64,000 bases of DNA from an uncultured Clostridia bacterium (GCA_944380875.1 CALWJA010000032.1:1-64000); one strand, 5' to 3'. Positions 1 to 9,852 are shown, numbered from the stretch's first letter. A program made the numbers and translations. Notes: generated from the letters alone by a model not told the origin.

Positions 1-511
1 GAGAAGACAAAGCGCTTGGATCATCGTTATCAGGGGCGGAAATGGTAGGATCCACTCCTGCATATGGGTCGGTGTTCGTCCCACTGGGTTTGCTGCCGGT
101 TTCCGGGCTCCAGCTGTAAACGGGCTCCGAGCTGGACTGCGGTTGACTCTGGGGCTTAGAAGAGCTTTCCGATCCACTGGAAGACCCTTCCTCTGAAGAA
201 GTTGATTCAGAAGATGAAGATGAGGAACTAGATTCAGAAGAAGAGGAAGACGAGGACATTTCAGAAGAGGAAGACGAAGTTTCTGACGATATTTCAGAAG
301 AGGAAGACGACGAAATTTCTGACGATACCTCTGAAGAAACCGAAGTCTCAGAAGATTGCGAACTCGAATTGCTCGTTTCCGGTGTGGAAACTTCTGCCGT
401 AGGAAGTATCTGGGAAGCAAACGCTGTCGTACCAAATACGGAACATGCAAAAAATATAGACAGGAACGCTACCGCCATCCTGCTGACAGGTCTTTTTACT
501 TTGCGTTTCAT
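1..511 (-). CDS. Secreted Ser/Glu-rich protein, C-terminus beyond window
   Basis: The frame is open from an ATG at 511 to the left edge (170 codons), with GGAGGG about 12 bases upstream. The N-terminus is a clear signal peptide: a basic start (MKRKVKRPVSR), a hydrophobic core (MAVAFLSIFFACSVFG) and a probable cut after AFA. After about 15 residues comes a stretch of more than 60 residues made almost only of Ser, Glu and Thr, then a Pro/Ser/Thr-rich stretch with Trp, Tyr and Asp. The DNA of the Ser-rich part contains imperfect direct repeats. This is the pattern of an exported protein with a flexible linker before a functional domain, which would lie outside the window. I do not recognise the family. 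Confidence 0.75.
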   Translation of the reverse strand, partial: MKRKVKRPVSRMAVAFLSIFFACSVFGTTAFASQILPTAEVSTPETSNSSSQSSETSVSSEVSSEISSSSSSEISSETSSSSSEMSSSSSSSESSSSSSSSESTSSEEGSSSGSESSSKPQSQPQSSSEPVYSWSPETGSKPSGTNTDPYAGVDPTISAPDNDDPSALSS

Positions 512-537
512 AAATAACGCACCCTCCTTATGAAATT

Positions 538-579
538 CCTTGTTCTTCAACCTTTTAGACAAAAGGTTGAAGAACAAGG
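538..579. repeat. Perfect 19-bp inverted repeat upstream of the Ser-rich gene
   Basis: A 19-base arm (538-556), a 4-base loop (AGAC) and an exactly complementary 19-base arm (561-579) form a near-perfect hairpin. In the leader of the minus-strand gene it ends about 10 bases before the GGAGGG site. Neither strand has a T-run after it, so it is not a standard terminator. It could stabilise the mRNA 5' end, be a protein-binding site, or be one copy of a dispersed palindromic element. Confidence 0.7.
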
Positions 580-892
580 CTGCTACAATACTATACCGAT
601 TAAATGCTACGAGCACAGGAACATTTTTGAAAATCCAAAGCTCAAAGGCTATTACATCATACCACAAGTCGTTAAGGAAATACAACACATATACTGTGAA
701 CAATTCTGTAATTTCATTGAAATTTTGTTTTTTTAATGGTATAATGATTATAGTCACTATGGATTTATTTGTTATACCCCTAAAACTAATTGCATATGTG
801 TTTTATCCCAGCGCAGTATGGAATGTTTAGGGGATAAACGTCTTTCAAAACACATGGCAACTGCAACCTATATGAAGGAGGATTTTTGGAAA

Positions 893-1738
893 ATGAATAA
901 GGTGAAAATTGTAGCGGACAGCACCTGTGATCTTAACAGCGGCCTGCTGCAGAAATATAATATTGAAACCATTGCGCTGCCTGTAAACCTGGGCGATAAA
1001 GCCTGTCTGGACGGCATCGATGTACATACGCCAGATCTTTTTGCTTATTATAAACAGTCTGGCAAGCTGCCTACTACCAGTGCTCCTACCCCCGCTTACT
1101 ATGAAGATTTTTATAAAAAATGGACGGATGAGGGCTATGAGGTAGTACATTTCAGCATCAGCGCCGAAATGACCGTAACCCCCAATATTGCAAAAATGGC
1201 TGCGGAACATTTTCCCAATGTCCATCCTATTGATTCCCGGAATGTTTCCTGCGGAATGGGCATTCTGGCTGTGTGTGCCGCTGAATTGCGGGATCAGGGT
1301 CTTTCCGCCGCCGAAATTGAGGAAAAGATTCTGCCCATGCGCGAAAAAGTGCGGACAGCTTTCGTTATCAGCACTCTGGAATATCTCCATAAGGGCGGCC
1401 GCTGCACAGGTGTGCAGGCTCTTGGAGCAAACCTGCTGAATTTGAAGCCCTGCATCGAAGTGCAGGACGGGAAAATGGACGTAACAAAAAAATATCGGGG
1501 AAAGCTGGAAAACGTGGCTCTCAATATGATTCAGGACAAACTGAGCGGCGATGAGGAAATCGATCTTTCCAAGCTGTATATTGCCTGCTATGATGTGCCG
1601 GATTCCATTTTAAACGCCTGTAAGGAAAAAATCCTTTCCCTGCGTAAATTCGAGGACCTGCAGATCAACATGACCGGCTGCTCTGTTTCCGTCCATTGCG
1701 GCCCCGGTACCATCGGTATCATTTATCTGGCTAAATAA
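893..1738 (+). CDS. DegV family fatty-acid-binding protein
   Basis: This 281-residue protein has the DegV layout. It starts MNKVKIVADSTCDL with the first lipid-contact Ser/Thr segment, carries the PTTSAPTPAYYEDFY segment near residue 60, and has a C-terminal domain with RCTGVQALGANLLNLKP. DegV (FakB-type) proteins bind fatty acids and present them to the kinase FakA for phospholipid synthesis; no fakA is visible here. An ATG at 818 is in frame, but AAGGAGG at 875-881 sits 11 bases before the ATG at 893, and the protein then has normal DegV length. The gene stands alone before a terminator. Confidence 0.93.
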   Translation: MNKVKIVADSTCDLNSGLLQKYNIETIALPVNLGDKACLDGIDVHTPDLFAYYKQSGKLPTTSAPTPAYYEDFYKKWTDEGYEVVHFSISAEMTVTPNIAKMAAEHFPNVHPIDSRNVSCGMGILAVCAAELRDQGLSAAEIEEKILPMREKVRTAFVISTLEYLHKGGRCTGVQALGANLLNLKPCIEVQDGKMDVTKKYRGKLENVALNMIQDKLSGDEEIDLSKLYIACYDVPDSILNACKEKILSLRKFEDLQINMTGCSVSVHCGPGTIGIIYLAK

Positions 1739-1756
1739 ACACAAAATACTGCATAC

Positions 1757-1794
1757 AAAAACCCTCTGATCTAAAAAAGATCAGAGGGTTTTTC
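1757..1794. terminator. Bidirectional terminator between degV and ilvC
   Basis: A stem of at least 11 bp (CCCTCTGATCT and its complement) with an A-rich loop is flanked by A-runs on the left and T-runs on the right. It can end both the plus-strand degV transcript and the minus-strand ilv operon. Confidence 0.9.
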
Positions 1795-1838
1795 TGTTAT
1801 GTTTCGGATATGCACCCGGTCAAAACACCGGCAAAAGC

Positions 1839-2942
<1,104 letters not shown>

Positions 2943-3437
2943 TTAGTTTTTCCGGGTAGGATCCGCGCCTTTTTCCAAAGCGATGGTTCCTGTCCGGCAG
3001 ATCTCCTTGATACCATAAGGATGCAGAAGATCTATCAAAGTAGCCGTCCGCTCCGCCGTATCGGCGGACTGCAGCGTCAGGCTGGTTGGGGTTACATCCA
3101 CAATACGGGCGTTCATCAGATCGGCAATATTGACAATTTCCACCCTTTGCTTGGGGCTGCAACTCACTTTGATGAGAGCCAATTCCCCGCTTATAAAGGC
3201 CCCCGGCTGCAAAACCTTCACCTTTATGACGGGAATCACCTTGTTGAGCTGTTTTTCCACCTGCTCCACAATATACTCGTCCCCGTTGACCACTATGGTC
3301 ATCCTGGATATAGCCGCATTTTCCGTAACACCTACGGCCAAGCTGTCAATATTGAATCCTCTTCGGGCAAACAGACCCGATACCTTGGAAAGGACGCCGG
3401 GCTGGTTTTCCACAAGAACAGAAAGCGTATATTTCAT
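2943..3437 (-). CDS. ilvN: Acetolactate synthase regulatory (small) subunit
   Basis: This 164-residue protein has an N-terminal ACT domain (MKYTLSVLVENQPGVLSKV, then FARRGFNIDSLAVG) and the usual C-terminal ALS small-subunit region. It binds the catalytic subunit and gives valine feedback control. AGGAGA lies upstream of the ATG, and ilvB ends only 18 bases before it, so the two are cotranscribed. The gene is also called ilvH in some genomes. Confidence 0.96.
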   Translation of the reverse strand: MKYTLSVLVENQPGVLSKVSGLFARRGFNIDSLAVGVTENAAISRMTIVVNGDEYIVEQVEKQLNKVIPVIKVKVLQPGAFISGELALIKVSCSPKQRVEIVNIADLMNARIVDVTPTSLTLQSADTAERTATLIDLLHPYGIKEICRTGTIALEKGADPTRKN

Positions 3438-3455
3438 CGTCCATTCTCCTTCCCG

Positions 3456-5075
3456 TCAAATCGTGGGGGTTTCAGGATCCACACTGCAAACCAGGATATA
3501 CGGCCCATCGCATTCCAGCATTTCGGCTGCCAGCTTCTTGGCCTCTTCGTTGCTCTTAGCCAGAGCGGAACGAATACCATATGCCCGGGCCAGCGCCACA
3601 AAATCCGGATCCCCATCTAAAATGGTAGCCATATGCCTGCCCTCGTAGATCCTGTCCTGCACCTCACGAACCATTCCCAGACGGCCGTTTTCCATGACAA
3701 TAATCTTTACAGGGACCTCATGCTGGCAGATCGTTCCCAATTCGCACATGCTCATCTGGAAGGAACCATCTCCGCAGACCGCCACCACCTGGCGGTGGGG
3801 TTTTGCAATTTTGGCTCCCATAGCCGCCGGAATGGAGTACCCCATGGTTCCCAAGCCGCCGGAAGTAAGGAACCGGCCTTCCTTAACATTGAAATTTCGA
3901 GCACACCAGATCTGGTTCTGCCCTACATCCGCCACGAGAATGGCGTCTTCCTCCATCATAGAGGACAAATCCCGGATAAAAACCCTGGGTTCCACAAAGT
4001 CCTCTCTGGCTTCCCCGCGAACGGGATACGTTTTCTTAAAACCAAAAACCTGATCCAGCCATTCCTGGGGAACCGAGTTCTTTACTTGAGCGGCCAGCTT
4101 CTGCAGAACCAATTTTACATCTCCCACAATGGGGATATCTACAGCCATGTTTTTTCCGATTTCCGCCGGATCCACATCTATATGGATTACTTTGGCTTTT
4201 TCGGCTATCTGCTGAGGAGCGGAAACAGCTCTGTCCCCCACTCTGGCGCCGCAGAGGATAACCAGATCCGCCTGCTGCATGGCCCGGTTAGCACCTGTGC
4301 GGCCGTGCATCCCGATCATTCCCAGGTAATACGGGCTATCCATGGGAATAACGCCGATGCCCATCATGGTAGCGCAAACAGGAATCCCGCTGTTTCGGGC
4401 AAATTCCACCATTTCGTCCCGGGCGTTAGCCAAAACCACTCCGCCGCCGCAACACAGAATAGGACGGTGAGCCTCCTCAATAGCTTTCAGAGCCTTTTTG
4501 ATCTGCATTACATGGCCTTCCGTCCTGGGCTTGTATCCGACTATTTCCGCCTTTTCCGGATATGTAAATTTCGGGATCTTCGCCTGCTGCACATCCATTG
4601 GCACATCAATAAGCACCGGTCCCGGTCTTCCGGTAGACGCAATGTGGAAGGCTTCTTTAAATACCCGGGGAAGCTCTGCCGGATCTTTTACAAGATAGGA
4701 ATGCTTTGTAAACGGCTCGCAGGCTCCCGTAATATCCGCCTCCTGAAATACATCTCTTCCCAGAAGCTCCGAATTCACCTGGCCGGTTATGGCAACCATA
4801 GGAATGCTGTCCATATACGCGGTAGCGATACCGGTAATCAGATTGGTAGCCCCGGGGCCGGAAGTCGCAATGCACACACCCGGTTTGCAGGCGGAACGGG
4901 CATAGCCGCTGGCTGCATGCGCCGCGTTCTGCTCTGAGCGAACAAGCACATGGCGAATCTCCGAACGATATAGATAATCATAAAAAGGGCAGATCGCCGC
5001 ACCGGGGTATCCAAAGGTTACGGAAACGCCCTCTTTCTCCAGGCATTTGACCATGATTTCTGCTCCGCTGATCAT
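3456..5075 (-). CDS. ilvB: Acetolactate synthase catalytic (large) subunit
   Basis: This 539-residue thiamine-diphosphate enzyme condenses pyruvate with pyruvate or 2-oxobutyrate. Visible motifs are the N-terminal catalytic-Glu region (RSEQNAAHAASGYAR, about residue 48), the central FAD/Rossmann domain, and the C-terminal ThDP-Mg motif starting GDGSFQMSMCELGT. AAGGAAGG precedes ATG 5075. It is first in the operon and lies directly behind a T-box leader, so expression should respond to charging of a branched-chain tRNA. It is slightly shorter than many IlvB proteins (about 550-570), but no motif is missing. Confidence 0.96.
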   Translation of the reverse strand: MISGAEIMVKCLEKEGVSVTFGYPGAAICPFYDYLYRSEIRHVLVRSEQNAAHAASGYARSACKPGVCIATSGPGATNLITGIATAYMDSIPMVAITGQVNSELLGRDVFQEADITGACEPFTKHSYLVKDPAELPRVFKEAFHIASTGRPGPVLIDVPMDVQQAKIPKFTYPEKAEIVGYKPRTEGHVMQIKKALKAIEEAHRPILCCGGGVVLANARDEMVEFARNSGIPVCATMMGIGVIPMDSPYYLGMIGMHGRTGANRAMQQADLVILCGARVGDRAVSAPQQIAEKAKVIHIDVDPAEIGKNMAVDIPIVGDVKLVLQKLAAQVKNSVPQEWLDQVFGFKKTYPVRGEAREDFVEPRVFIRDLSSMMEEDAILVADVGQNQIWCARNFNVKEGRFLTSGGLGTMGYSIPAAMGAKIAKPHRQVVAVCGDGSFQMSMCELGTICQHEVPVKIIVMENGRLGMVREVQDRIYEGRHMATILDGDPDFVALARAYGIRSALAKSNEEAKKLAAEMLECDGPYILVCSVDPETPTI

Positions 5076-5194
5076 ACGATCCTTCCTTTCTTCCGGCCCT
5101 TGTATCGGGCCTACTATATTTTTGCATTTTGCAGTCTCTTAATCTTCGTTTTGTTTCAAAAAGGGTAGCGCTCTTTTTTAATAAACAATATATA

Positions 5195-5548
5195 AAGAAA
5201 ACGGCTCGCCCCGAGCTTTCCGCTCAGGACGAACCGCAATAGTCCGTGGTACCACCTGGTTTCGGATAATCCCCGCAACTTTCGGGAATACTTCCGCACT
5301 CAACCGGCTGAAGCTTTTTCGGCACAAATGCGCCAAAAAATTCTAAGCCGCTTCCCTGTAACGGGGGAATCCGTTGAAGCCTACTAAGCTCCGCCTTTTC
5401 GGGCGGAAACCGTTCTCCATTCAAAGCTCGTGGGCCAGTTCCGCGCAGTCGTCACAAAGGCTTACACCAACCGCCTTTTCTCTTCGCTTCCGGCAAACGC
5501 ATACTATTCCCCGTCATAGCTTTCTGCTATTCTCTTATGTTAGTCTTA
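5195..5548 (-). promoter_or_regulatory. T-box leader of ilvBNC
   Basis: On the minus strand the leader contains the T-box core AGGTGGTACCACGG (about 5240-5255), which pairs with uncharged tRNA ends. It is followed by a G+C-rich stem (CGGTTCGTCCTGAGC with its near complement) and TTTTCTTT, the competing terminator at about 5197-5240. Upstream it has the CCGTTAC element of the stem IIA/B region (about 5360) and the GGTGTAAGCC-type distal stem I segment (about 5460-5475). I could not place the specifier codon with confidence, so leucine, isoleucine or valine is inferred from the operon only. Confidence 0.93.
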
Positions 5549-5577
5549 ATGATACCCCGGGAAAGGGCCGCTGTCAA
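5549..5577 (-). promoter_or_regulatory. Sigma-A promoter of the ilv T-box transcript
   Basis: TTGACA (5577-5572) and TATCAT (5554-5549) are separated by 17 bases. The transcript would start near 5542, at the beginning of the T-box leader. Confidence 0.88.
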
Positions 5578-5633
5578 GAGTAAAATGCAGGAAGAAGAGC
5601 CTTTGCCGTCTTTTTCTCTACTTTGAATAAAAT

Positions 5634-6227
5634 TTATGCCCTACTTGCCCTTACGGGGCTCTTTTCAGCAGGGAAAACCACATCCAGCACCCGGACGAGA
5701 ATAATGGCTACTACTGTAGAAATGATAGCCTCCGGAATCATGTAGGAACCGTTATACGTCAGAGAATAAAGCCATACAGGCATTCCCTCCGGCGCATAAG
5801 AGGTCCAAATAAGAGTGCCAGAAAGGAAACTGCAGAGATACCGAAGCATGCAGACTGCAAAAACACCTACGCCCACAGCCACGGAACGATGCTTCTTAAA
5901 GGGCGCCCCGATGATATACGAAAGGCCCAGGCAGGAAAAGGCCAGCACATAATCCAACAAAATGACCAAAAGAAAGGATATAAAATCGTTGGCCGGAGGG
6001 GGATAAAACCCCATAAGCATCTGCAGCAAACTATACGCAAAGGCTGCGCCCAAGCCCCATTTTGTGCCGTGCCGAAGAGCAATCATAGCTACCGGCACCA
6101 TTCCCGCCGCCGTAACGGAACCGCCTTGGGGCATATCCCAGATTTTCACCATGCTCAGCACAACGGAAAGCGCCATCAAAAGCGCGCATTCCACCAAAAT
6201 CATGGTTCTGCTTCGTTTTACACTCAT
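5634..6227 (-). CDS. thiT: Energy-coupled thiamine transporter ThiT
   Basis: This 197-residue membrane protein with about six hydrophobic segments matches the ThiT (YuaJ) family, the substrate-binding S component of an ECF transporter. Family-typical segments are KIWDMPQGGSVTAAGMVPV and the loop around GFYPPPANDF. It binds thiamine in the membrane and works with the shared EcfA/A'/T module, which is not in this window. GGAGGG precedes ATG 6227. A TPP riboswitch sits directly upstream, supporting the assignment and predicting shut-off when TPP is plentiful. Confidence 0.95.
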   Translation of the reverse strand: MSVKRSRTMILVECALLMALSVVLSMVKIWDMPQGGSVTAAGMVPVAMIALRHGTKWGLGAAFAYSLLQMLMGFYPPPANDFISFLLVILLDYVLAFSCLGLSYIIGAPFKKHRSVAVGVGVFAVCMLRYLCSFLSGTLIWTSYAPEGMPVWLYSLTYNGSYMIPEAIISTVVAIILVRVLDVVFPAEKSPVRASRA

Positions 6228-6311
6228 TATTGATTCCCTCCTATTTTCCGCCCGGATTCATACCCATTGCAATAGGACGGAAAACAATCAGCCGCTCTCA
6301 ACCGCTCTGCG

Positions 6312-6348
6312 CAAAAACAAAAAATGCTCCGCGCGCCGCGCAGAGCAT
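6312..6348 (-). terminator. Riboswitch expression-platform terminator
   Basis: On the minus strand, ATGCTC and GCGC arms pair with GCGC and GAGCAT, followed by TTTTTTGTTTTT. It lies between the TPP aptamer and thiT, where a TPP-dependent terminator is expected. Confidence 0.88.
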
Positions 6349-6363
6349 CCGTTTTCACGATAT

Positions 6364-6467
6364 CTTCCTACGCCGGCATTATCCGGATCAGGTTACGGGT
6401 TTCAGACGTCTGTGCCCTTTCCAAAAAGCACGCCGCCTTCTCTCAGCCGGGTATACCCAGCTCCCCT
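6364..6467 (-). promoter_or_regulatory. TPP (THI-box) riboswitch
   Basis: The minus strand carries the conserved THI-box pieces in order: GGGGAGCTGGG, CTGAGA, then ACCTGATCCGGATAATGCC and GCGTAGG. It controls the downstream thiamine transporter by transcription termination. Confidence 0.97.
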
Positions 6468-6529
6468 TTTTCTATTTTAGCATCCGCTCAAACCTGCAGG
6501 TATAAAGGCCTAGGCATTTGCCGATACTC

Positions 6530-6558
6530 AGTATAGCCGCTCTGTTGGATTTTGTCAA
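6530..6558 (-). promoter_or_regulatory. Promoter of the TPP riboswitch-thiT transcript
   Basis: TTGACA (6558-6553) and TATACT (6535-6530) have a 17-base spacer. The predicted start lies about 60 bases upstream of the aptamer. Confidence 0.9.
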
Positions 6559-6608
6559 TGCAAGGGGAAAAAGACTTCTCCCTTTTCCCCTATGTATCCC
6601 GAAGGAAA

Positions 6609-7286
6609 TCAGAGAAAAAGAAATTTCCCGATTTCTTCCGGATCCGCAGCCAATTTTTTCGCCCCTGCTTTGCGAAGTTCTTCTTCCCCACCGTAGCCGT
6701 ATAGAGCGCCTATAAAATCCACCTGGGCCAGAAGAGCGCCTTCGCAGTCAAAGCGGGTATCCCCCACCATAACGGCTTTTTCGGGAGATACTCCCATTTC
6801 CTTTAGGGCTTTTTGGATCAGCTGCACCTTTCCGGCGCCTTTTTCATCCTCCTGGTTGGCGGAAATACAATTCAGATAAGGCATAAAACCAAAATGCTCC
6901 AATACCCGTTTAGCCATGCTGCCCGGCTTTGCCGTTGCTACAGCCAGCTTTACATTTCTTTTTTTCAGCTCTTCCAGCAGAGGAAATATTCCCTCGTAAA
7001 CCGTACATTCAAATATTCCGTCCCGGTTATAATGGCGGCGGTAGCGCTCGATACCCTCTTCAGCCTCCCGCATGGTCATGCCGCAGAAGGTGGTAAAACT
7101 ATAGGCCAGAGGGGGGCCAATAAATTTCCGCAGAATCTCCGGAGGGGGAACCGGTTTCCCCATTTCCACAAGACCTCGCTTCACGCATTCCAGGATTCCT
7201 GGATGAGACTGGGTAAGGGTGCCGTCCAGATCAAACAGAACCGCCTCATACCGGCATGCTTCTTCCAATTTCTCCATATGTTCCAT
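6609..7286 (-). CDS. HAD-superfamily phosphatase, phosphoglycolate-phosphatase-like
   Basis: This 225-residue protein has all the HAD motifs: I, LFDLDGTL near residue 18; II, VATAKPG; III, the Lys in GAGKVQLIQ; and IV, VMVGDTRFDCEGA. The helical cap between motifs I and II is of the PGMB/Gph type. It should dephosphorylate a small phosphometabolite; the substrate cannot be read from sequence. It starts 17 bases after the thioesterase gene ends, so the two are probably one transcript. Detoxification or housecleaning is a possible shared role, but this is inference. Confidence 0.9.
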   Translation of the reverse strand: MEHMEKLEEACRYEAVLFDLDGTLTQSHPGILECVKRGLVEMGKPVPPPEILRKFIGPPLAYSFTTFCGMTMREAEEGIERYRRHYNRDGIFECTVYEGIFPLLEELKKRNVKLAVATAKPGSMAKRVLEHFGFMPYLNCISANQEDEKGAGKVQLIQKALKEMGVSPEKAVMVGDTRFDCEGALLAQVDFIGALYGYGGEEELRKAGAKKLAADPEEIGKFLFL

Positions 7287-7303
7287 ACCGTTCTCACCCG
7301 CCT

Positions 7304-7714
7304 TTACCGATTGCCTGCCAGGCGTGCGGCAGCTTTTTCCGCAAATGTGGCCTTTTTCACCGACACCCTCTCGTGGGTGCCTTTGGAAATTACGCCTGCA
7401 TTGTCGGAAGCTTCCAGGGAAAAGGAAAACTTTCTGCCTTCCCGTTTCTCCAAAACCGCCGTAACGGTGATAAGCGCTCCCAGAGGCGAAGGGGCGTCAT
7501 GGGTCATGGAAAGGGAAGTGCCCACTGTGGTGCAATCCATCTCCCCTGCTCCGTCCAGCTCCTGCTGGGCCAGAGCCGCCGCCGTATTTTCCATCATAGC
7601 CGCCACCATGGGGGTTGCCAAAACCTCCACACTGCCGCTGCCCACACTGGTTGCCAGCTTTTCCTGGGTTACTGTAAATGTGCGGGTAAGCTTCCCGTTA
7701 CAGGCTCTATCCAT
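7304..7714 (-). CDS. FlK-like hotdog-fold acyl-CoA thioesterase
   Basis: This 136-residue protein resembles the fluoroacetyl-CoA thioesterase (FlK-like) family. The segment LATPMVAAMMENTAAALA is followed by TTVGTSLSMTHDAPSPLGA and VEKKxTF-like residues at the C-terminus. Thr, Glu and His of the family active site are plausibly present (T in LATP, E in MMEN, H in THDAPSP). It probably hydrolyses a short acyl-CoA. AAAGGAG lies 9 bases before ATG 7714. The stretch 7715-7920 upstream is non-coding and AT-rich near 7740, and probably holds the promoters of this gene and of dusB. Confidence 0.85.
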   Translation of the reverse strand: MDRACNGKLTRTFTVTQEKLATSVGSGSVEVLATPMVAAMMENTAAALAQQELDGAGEMDCTTVGTSLSMTHDAPSPLGALITVTAVLEKREGRKFSFSLEASDNAGVISKGTHERVSVKKATFAEKAAARLAGNR

Positions 7715-7948
7715 TTGAAATTACTCCTTTTCTGATGTATTATGTAGTATACTATATTGTATAGGATGTATGGCATAAAACAGCCCTTAAAAGACCTGGT
7801 GTATCTTCCTTATCCTTGTGAATATCCGGGCCGCTTTCGGGCTTTCGCGATTCGCCCAATACAAAGTATAGCATAGAAACGCCGGGCTCCTCAAGGAAAG
7901 CGGCAGAGGATTTTCCCGGCAATCATGGAAAGAATATGGAGAGTTTAT

Positions 7949-8935
7949 ATGAAAATTGGAAACGTGGTTCTTCCCGGTAATGTATTCCTGGCCCCTATGG
8001 CGGGCGTTACAGATCAGGCCTTCCGGGAAATATGCGTCCGCTTCGGAGCCTCTTACGTGGTAACGGAAATGGTCAGCTCCAAGGCCTTGCAGTTTCAGGA
8101 CCGTAAATCCAGAGAATTGATGGCTCTGTCTGAGCAGGAAAGGCCCGCAGGCATCCAGATTTTCGGCAATGAACCGGAAATCATGGCTCTTGCCGCCCGC
8201 AAATGCATGGAATTTTCTCCCGACATCCTGGATATCAATATGGGATGCCCCGTTCCCAAAGTTAGCAACACAGGAAGCGGCAGCGCCCTTATGAAAGATC
8301 CCGCCTTATGCGGCAGGATCGTAGAAGCGGTAAAAAAGGCGGTCCCTGTTCCCGTCACGGTAAAAATACGCAAGGGATGGGATGCTTCCTCCGTCAACGC
8401 GGTGGAAGTAGCCAAGATCTGTGAGGCCGCCGGAGCCGACGCTATCACCGTCCATGGGCGGACAAGAGCGGAAATGTATGGCCCGCCTGCGGATTGGGAC
8501 TGTATCCGGCAGGTAAAGGAAGCGGTTTCCGTTCCCGTTATCGCCAATGGAGACATTACCGACGCAGCCGCTGCCGCCCGGTGTATGGCCGAGACTGGCT
8601 GCGACGGGCTGATGGTAGGGCGGGGCGCTTTGGGAAACCCCTGGGTATTCCAGCAGATCAACGCCTACCTGCGGGACGACTGCCGGATTTTGCCCCCTCC
8701 CGGCATAAACGAACGGCTCTTGGTTATGATCCAGCATATAAACCGGAGCTGCCAGCTGAAAACGGAAAAATTCGCCATGCGGGAAGCTAGGAAGCATGTG
8801 GCCTGGTATCTGAAAGGTATGCGGGGAGCCGCCGCATTCCGGAAAAGAGCGGGGGAACTTTGCACGATGGACGACCTGATTCTCCTTTGCCGGGATGTGC
8901 TTCTGGAAGCGGAAAAGAAGGATTCCGCTCTTTAA
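7949..8935 (+). CDS. dusB: tRNA-dihydrouridine synthase
   Basis: This 328-residue flavoenzyme reduces uridine to dihydrouridine in tRNA. It has the N-terminal FMN-binding segment (FLAPMAGVTDQAFRE), the catalytic Cys in DINMGCPVPKV, and the second phosphate-binding region GCDGLMVGRGALGNPW. An in-frame ATG at 7925 exists, but GGAGAG lies 6 bases before the ATG at 7949, where family similarity begins. The gene is alone between divergent and convergent neighbours. Confidence 0.95.
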   Translation: MKIGNVVLPGNVFLAPMAGVTDQAFREICVRFGASYVVTEMVSSKALQFQDRKSRELMALSEQERPAGIQIFGNEPEIMALAARKCMEFSPDILDINMGCPVPKVSNTGSGSALMKDPALCGRIVEAVKKAVPVPVTVKIRKGWDASSVNAVEVAKICEAAGADAITVHGRTRAEMYGPPADWDCIRQVKEAVSVPVIANGDITDAAAAARCMAETGCDGLMVGRGALGNPWVFQQINAYLRDDCRILPPPGINERLLVMIQHINRSCQLKTEKFAMREARKHVAWYLKGMRGAAAFRKRAGELCTMDDLILLCRDVLLEAEKKDSAL

Positions 8936-8970
8936 AACAGGAAACCATAAAATAGGCATTTGCTCTTTGT

Positions 8971-9007
8971 AAAAAGGCTCCCCGGTTTAAAACCGGGGAG
9001 CCTTTTT
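8971..9007. terminator. Bidirectional terminator after dusB
   Basis: A stem of about 15 bp (AAAGGCTCCCCGG and complement) is flanked by A-run and T-run. It serves dusB and the convergent ABC ATPase gene. Confidence 0.92.
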
Positions 9008-9017
9008 CTTTCTGTTT

Positions 9018-9698
9018 TCAAGTGCATATTTTGCCGTCCCGCATTTTTATCAGGCGGTGGGCGCTGCCCGCTATACGGGGATCGTGTGTGATAAGAATGA
9101 TGGTGCGCCCTTCCCGATGCAGTTCCCGAAGAATTTCCATTACCGCTTCCCCGGAAGCCGTATCCAGATTGCCGGTAGGTTCATCCGCAAGAATCACCGG
9201 GGGACGGGCCGCAATGGCCCTGGCTATTGCCACCCGCTGCTGTTGGCCTCCGCTCATCTGGCCGGGCTTATGTTCCATCCTAGAGGATAACCCCACCTGT
9301 TCCAGGGCCTCTTCTGCCAGCTTTTTTCTCTGGGCGGAACGTATTCCCCTGTATCGGAGGGGAAGTTCCACATTTTCTCTGGCCGTAAGCCCCGGTATCA
9401 GGTTGAACCCCTGAAATACAAACCCTATTTCCATATTCCGGATACGGGAAAGCCTGCGCTCCGGCAAATCAGACATCCGCATCCCCCAAAGGCGGTATTC
9501 CCCCGAAGTGGGTGTATCCAGACAGCCCAAAATATTCATTAGGGTAGACTTTCCCGAACCGCTCTGCCCTGCTATAGTTACAAATTCTCCCTTTTCCACC
9601 GTGAGAGAAACATGATCCAGGGCTTTTACCCGGGTTTCTCCCATTCCATACACCTTGCTGATATCCTGAAGGGTTATCCGGTTTTCCATATTTTCCAA
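9018..9698 (-). CDS. LolD/MacB-type ABC transporter ATP-binding protein, without a permease gene beside it
   Basis: The protein has Walker A (GQSGSGKST), the Q-loop, the signature MSGGQQQRVAIARA, Walker B (PVILADEPTGNLD) and the H-loop (ITHDPRI). This is the pattern of the MacB/LolD/FtsE family that energises FtsX-type permeases. Such genes nearly always sit next to their permease, but the neighbours here are dusB and a sugar-phosphate mutase on the other strand. The start is uncertain: a TTG at 9698 follows AAAAGGA with 8 bases between, an ATG lies at 9689, and longer in-frame ATGs (9707, 9731) lack a ribosome binding site. Confidence 0.88.
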   Translation of the reverse strand: MENMENRITLQDISKVYGMGETRVKALDHVSLTVEKGEFVTIAGQSGSGKSTLMNILGCLDTPTSGEYRLWGMRMSDLPERRLSRIRNMEIGFVFQGFNLIPGLTARENVELPLRYRGIRSAQRKKLAEEALEQVGLSSRMEHKPGQMSGGQQQRVAIARAIAARPPVILADEPTGNLDTASGEAVMEILRELHREGRTIILITHDPRIAGSAHRLIKMRDGKICT

Positions 9699-9823
9699 GG
9701 CTACCATCCTTTTCACTTTTATTTCCTGCATGGAACATATCCGCCCAGAACGCCAGGTTTCGGTTCTAGATCGAAACTGTCCGAGCCATTGCCTCTAAAA
9801 TTTTTCTTTCCTTCTCCCTGTTC

Positions 9824-9852
9824 TTTACAAAGGGCATCCCATCCTCTATAAT
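9824..9852 (+). promoter_or_regulatory. Promoter of the phosphohexomutase gene
   Basis: TTTACA and TATAAT are separated by 17 bases. The leader to the ATG at 9968 is about 105 bases. Confidence 0.82.

Noticed and set aside
5195-5548. Assignment of a specifier codon (for example CUC leucine) in the ilv T-box, and UGC in the cysE T-box
   Set aside because: I could not fold stem I reliably by eye; several triplets are possible, so only the operon-based inference is given.
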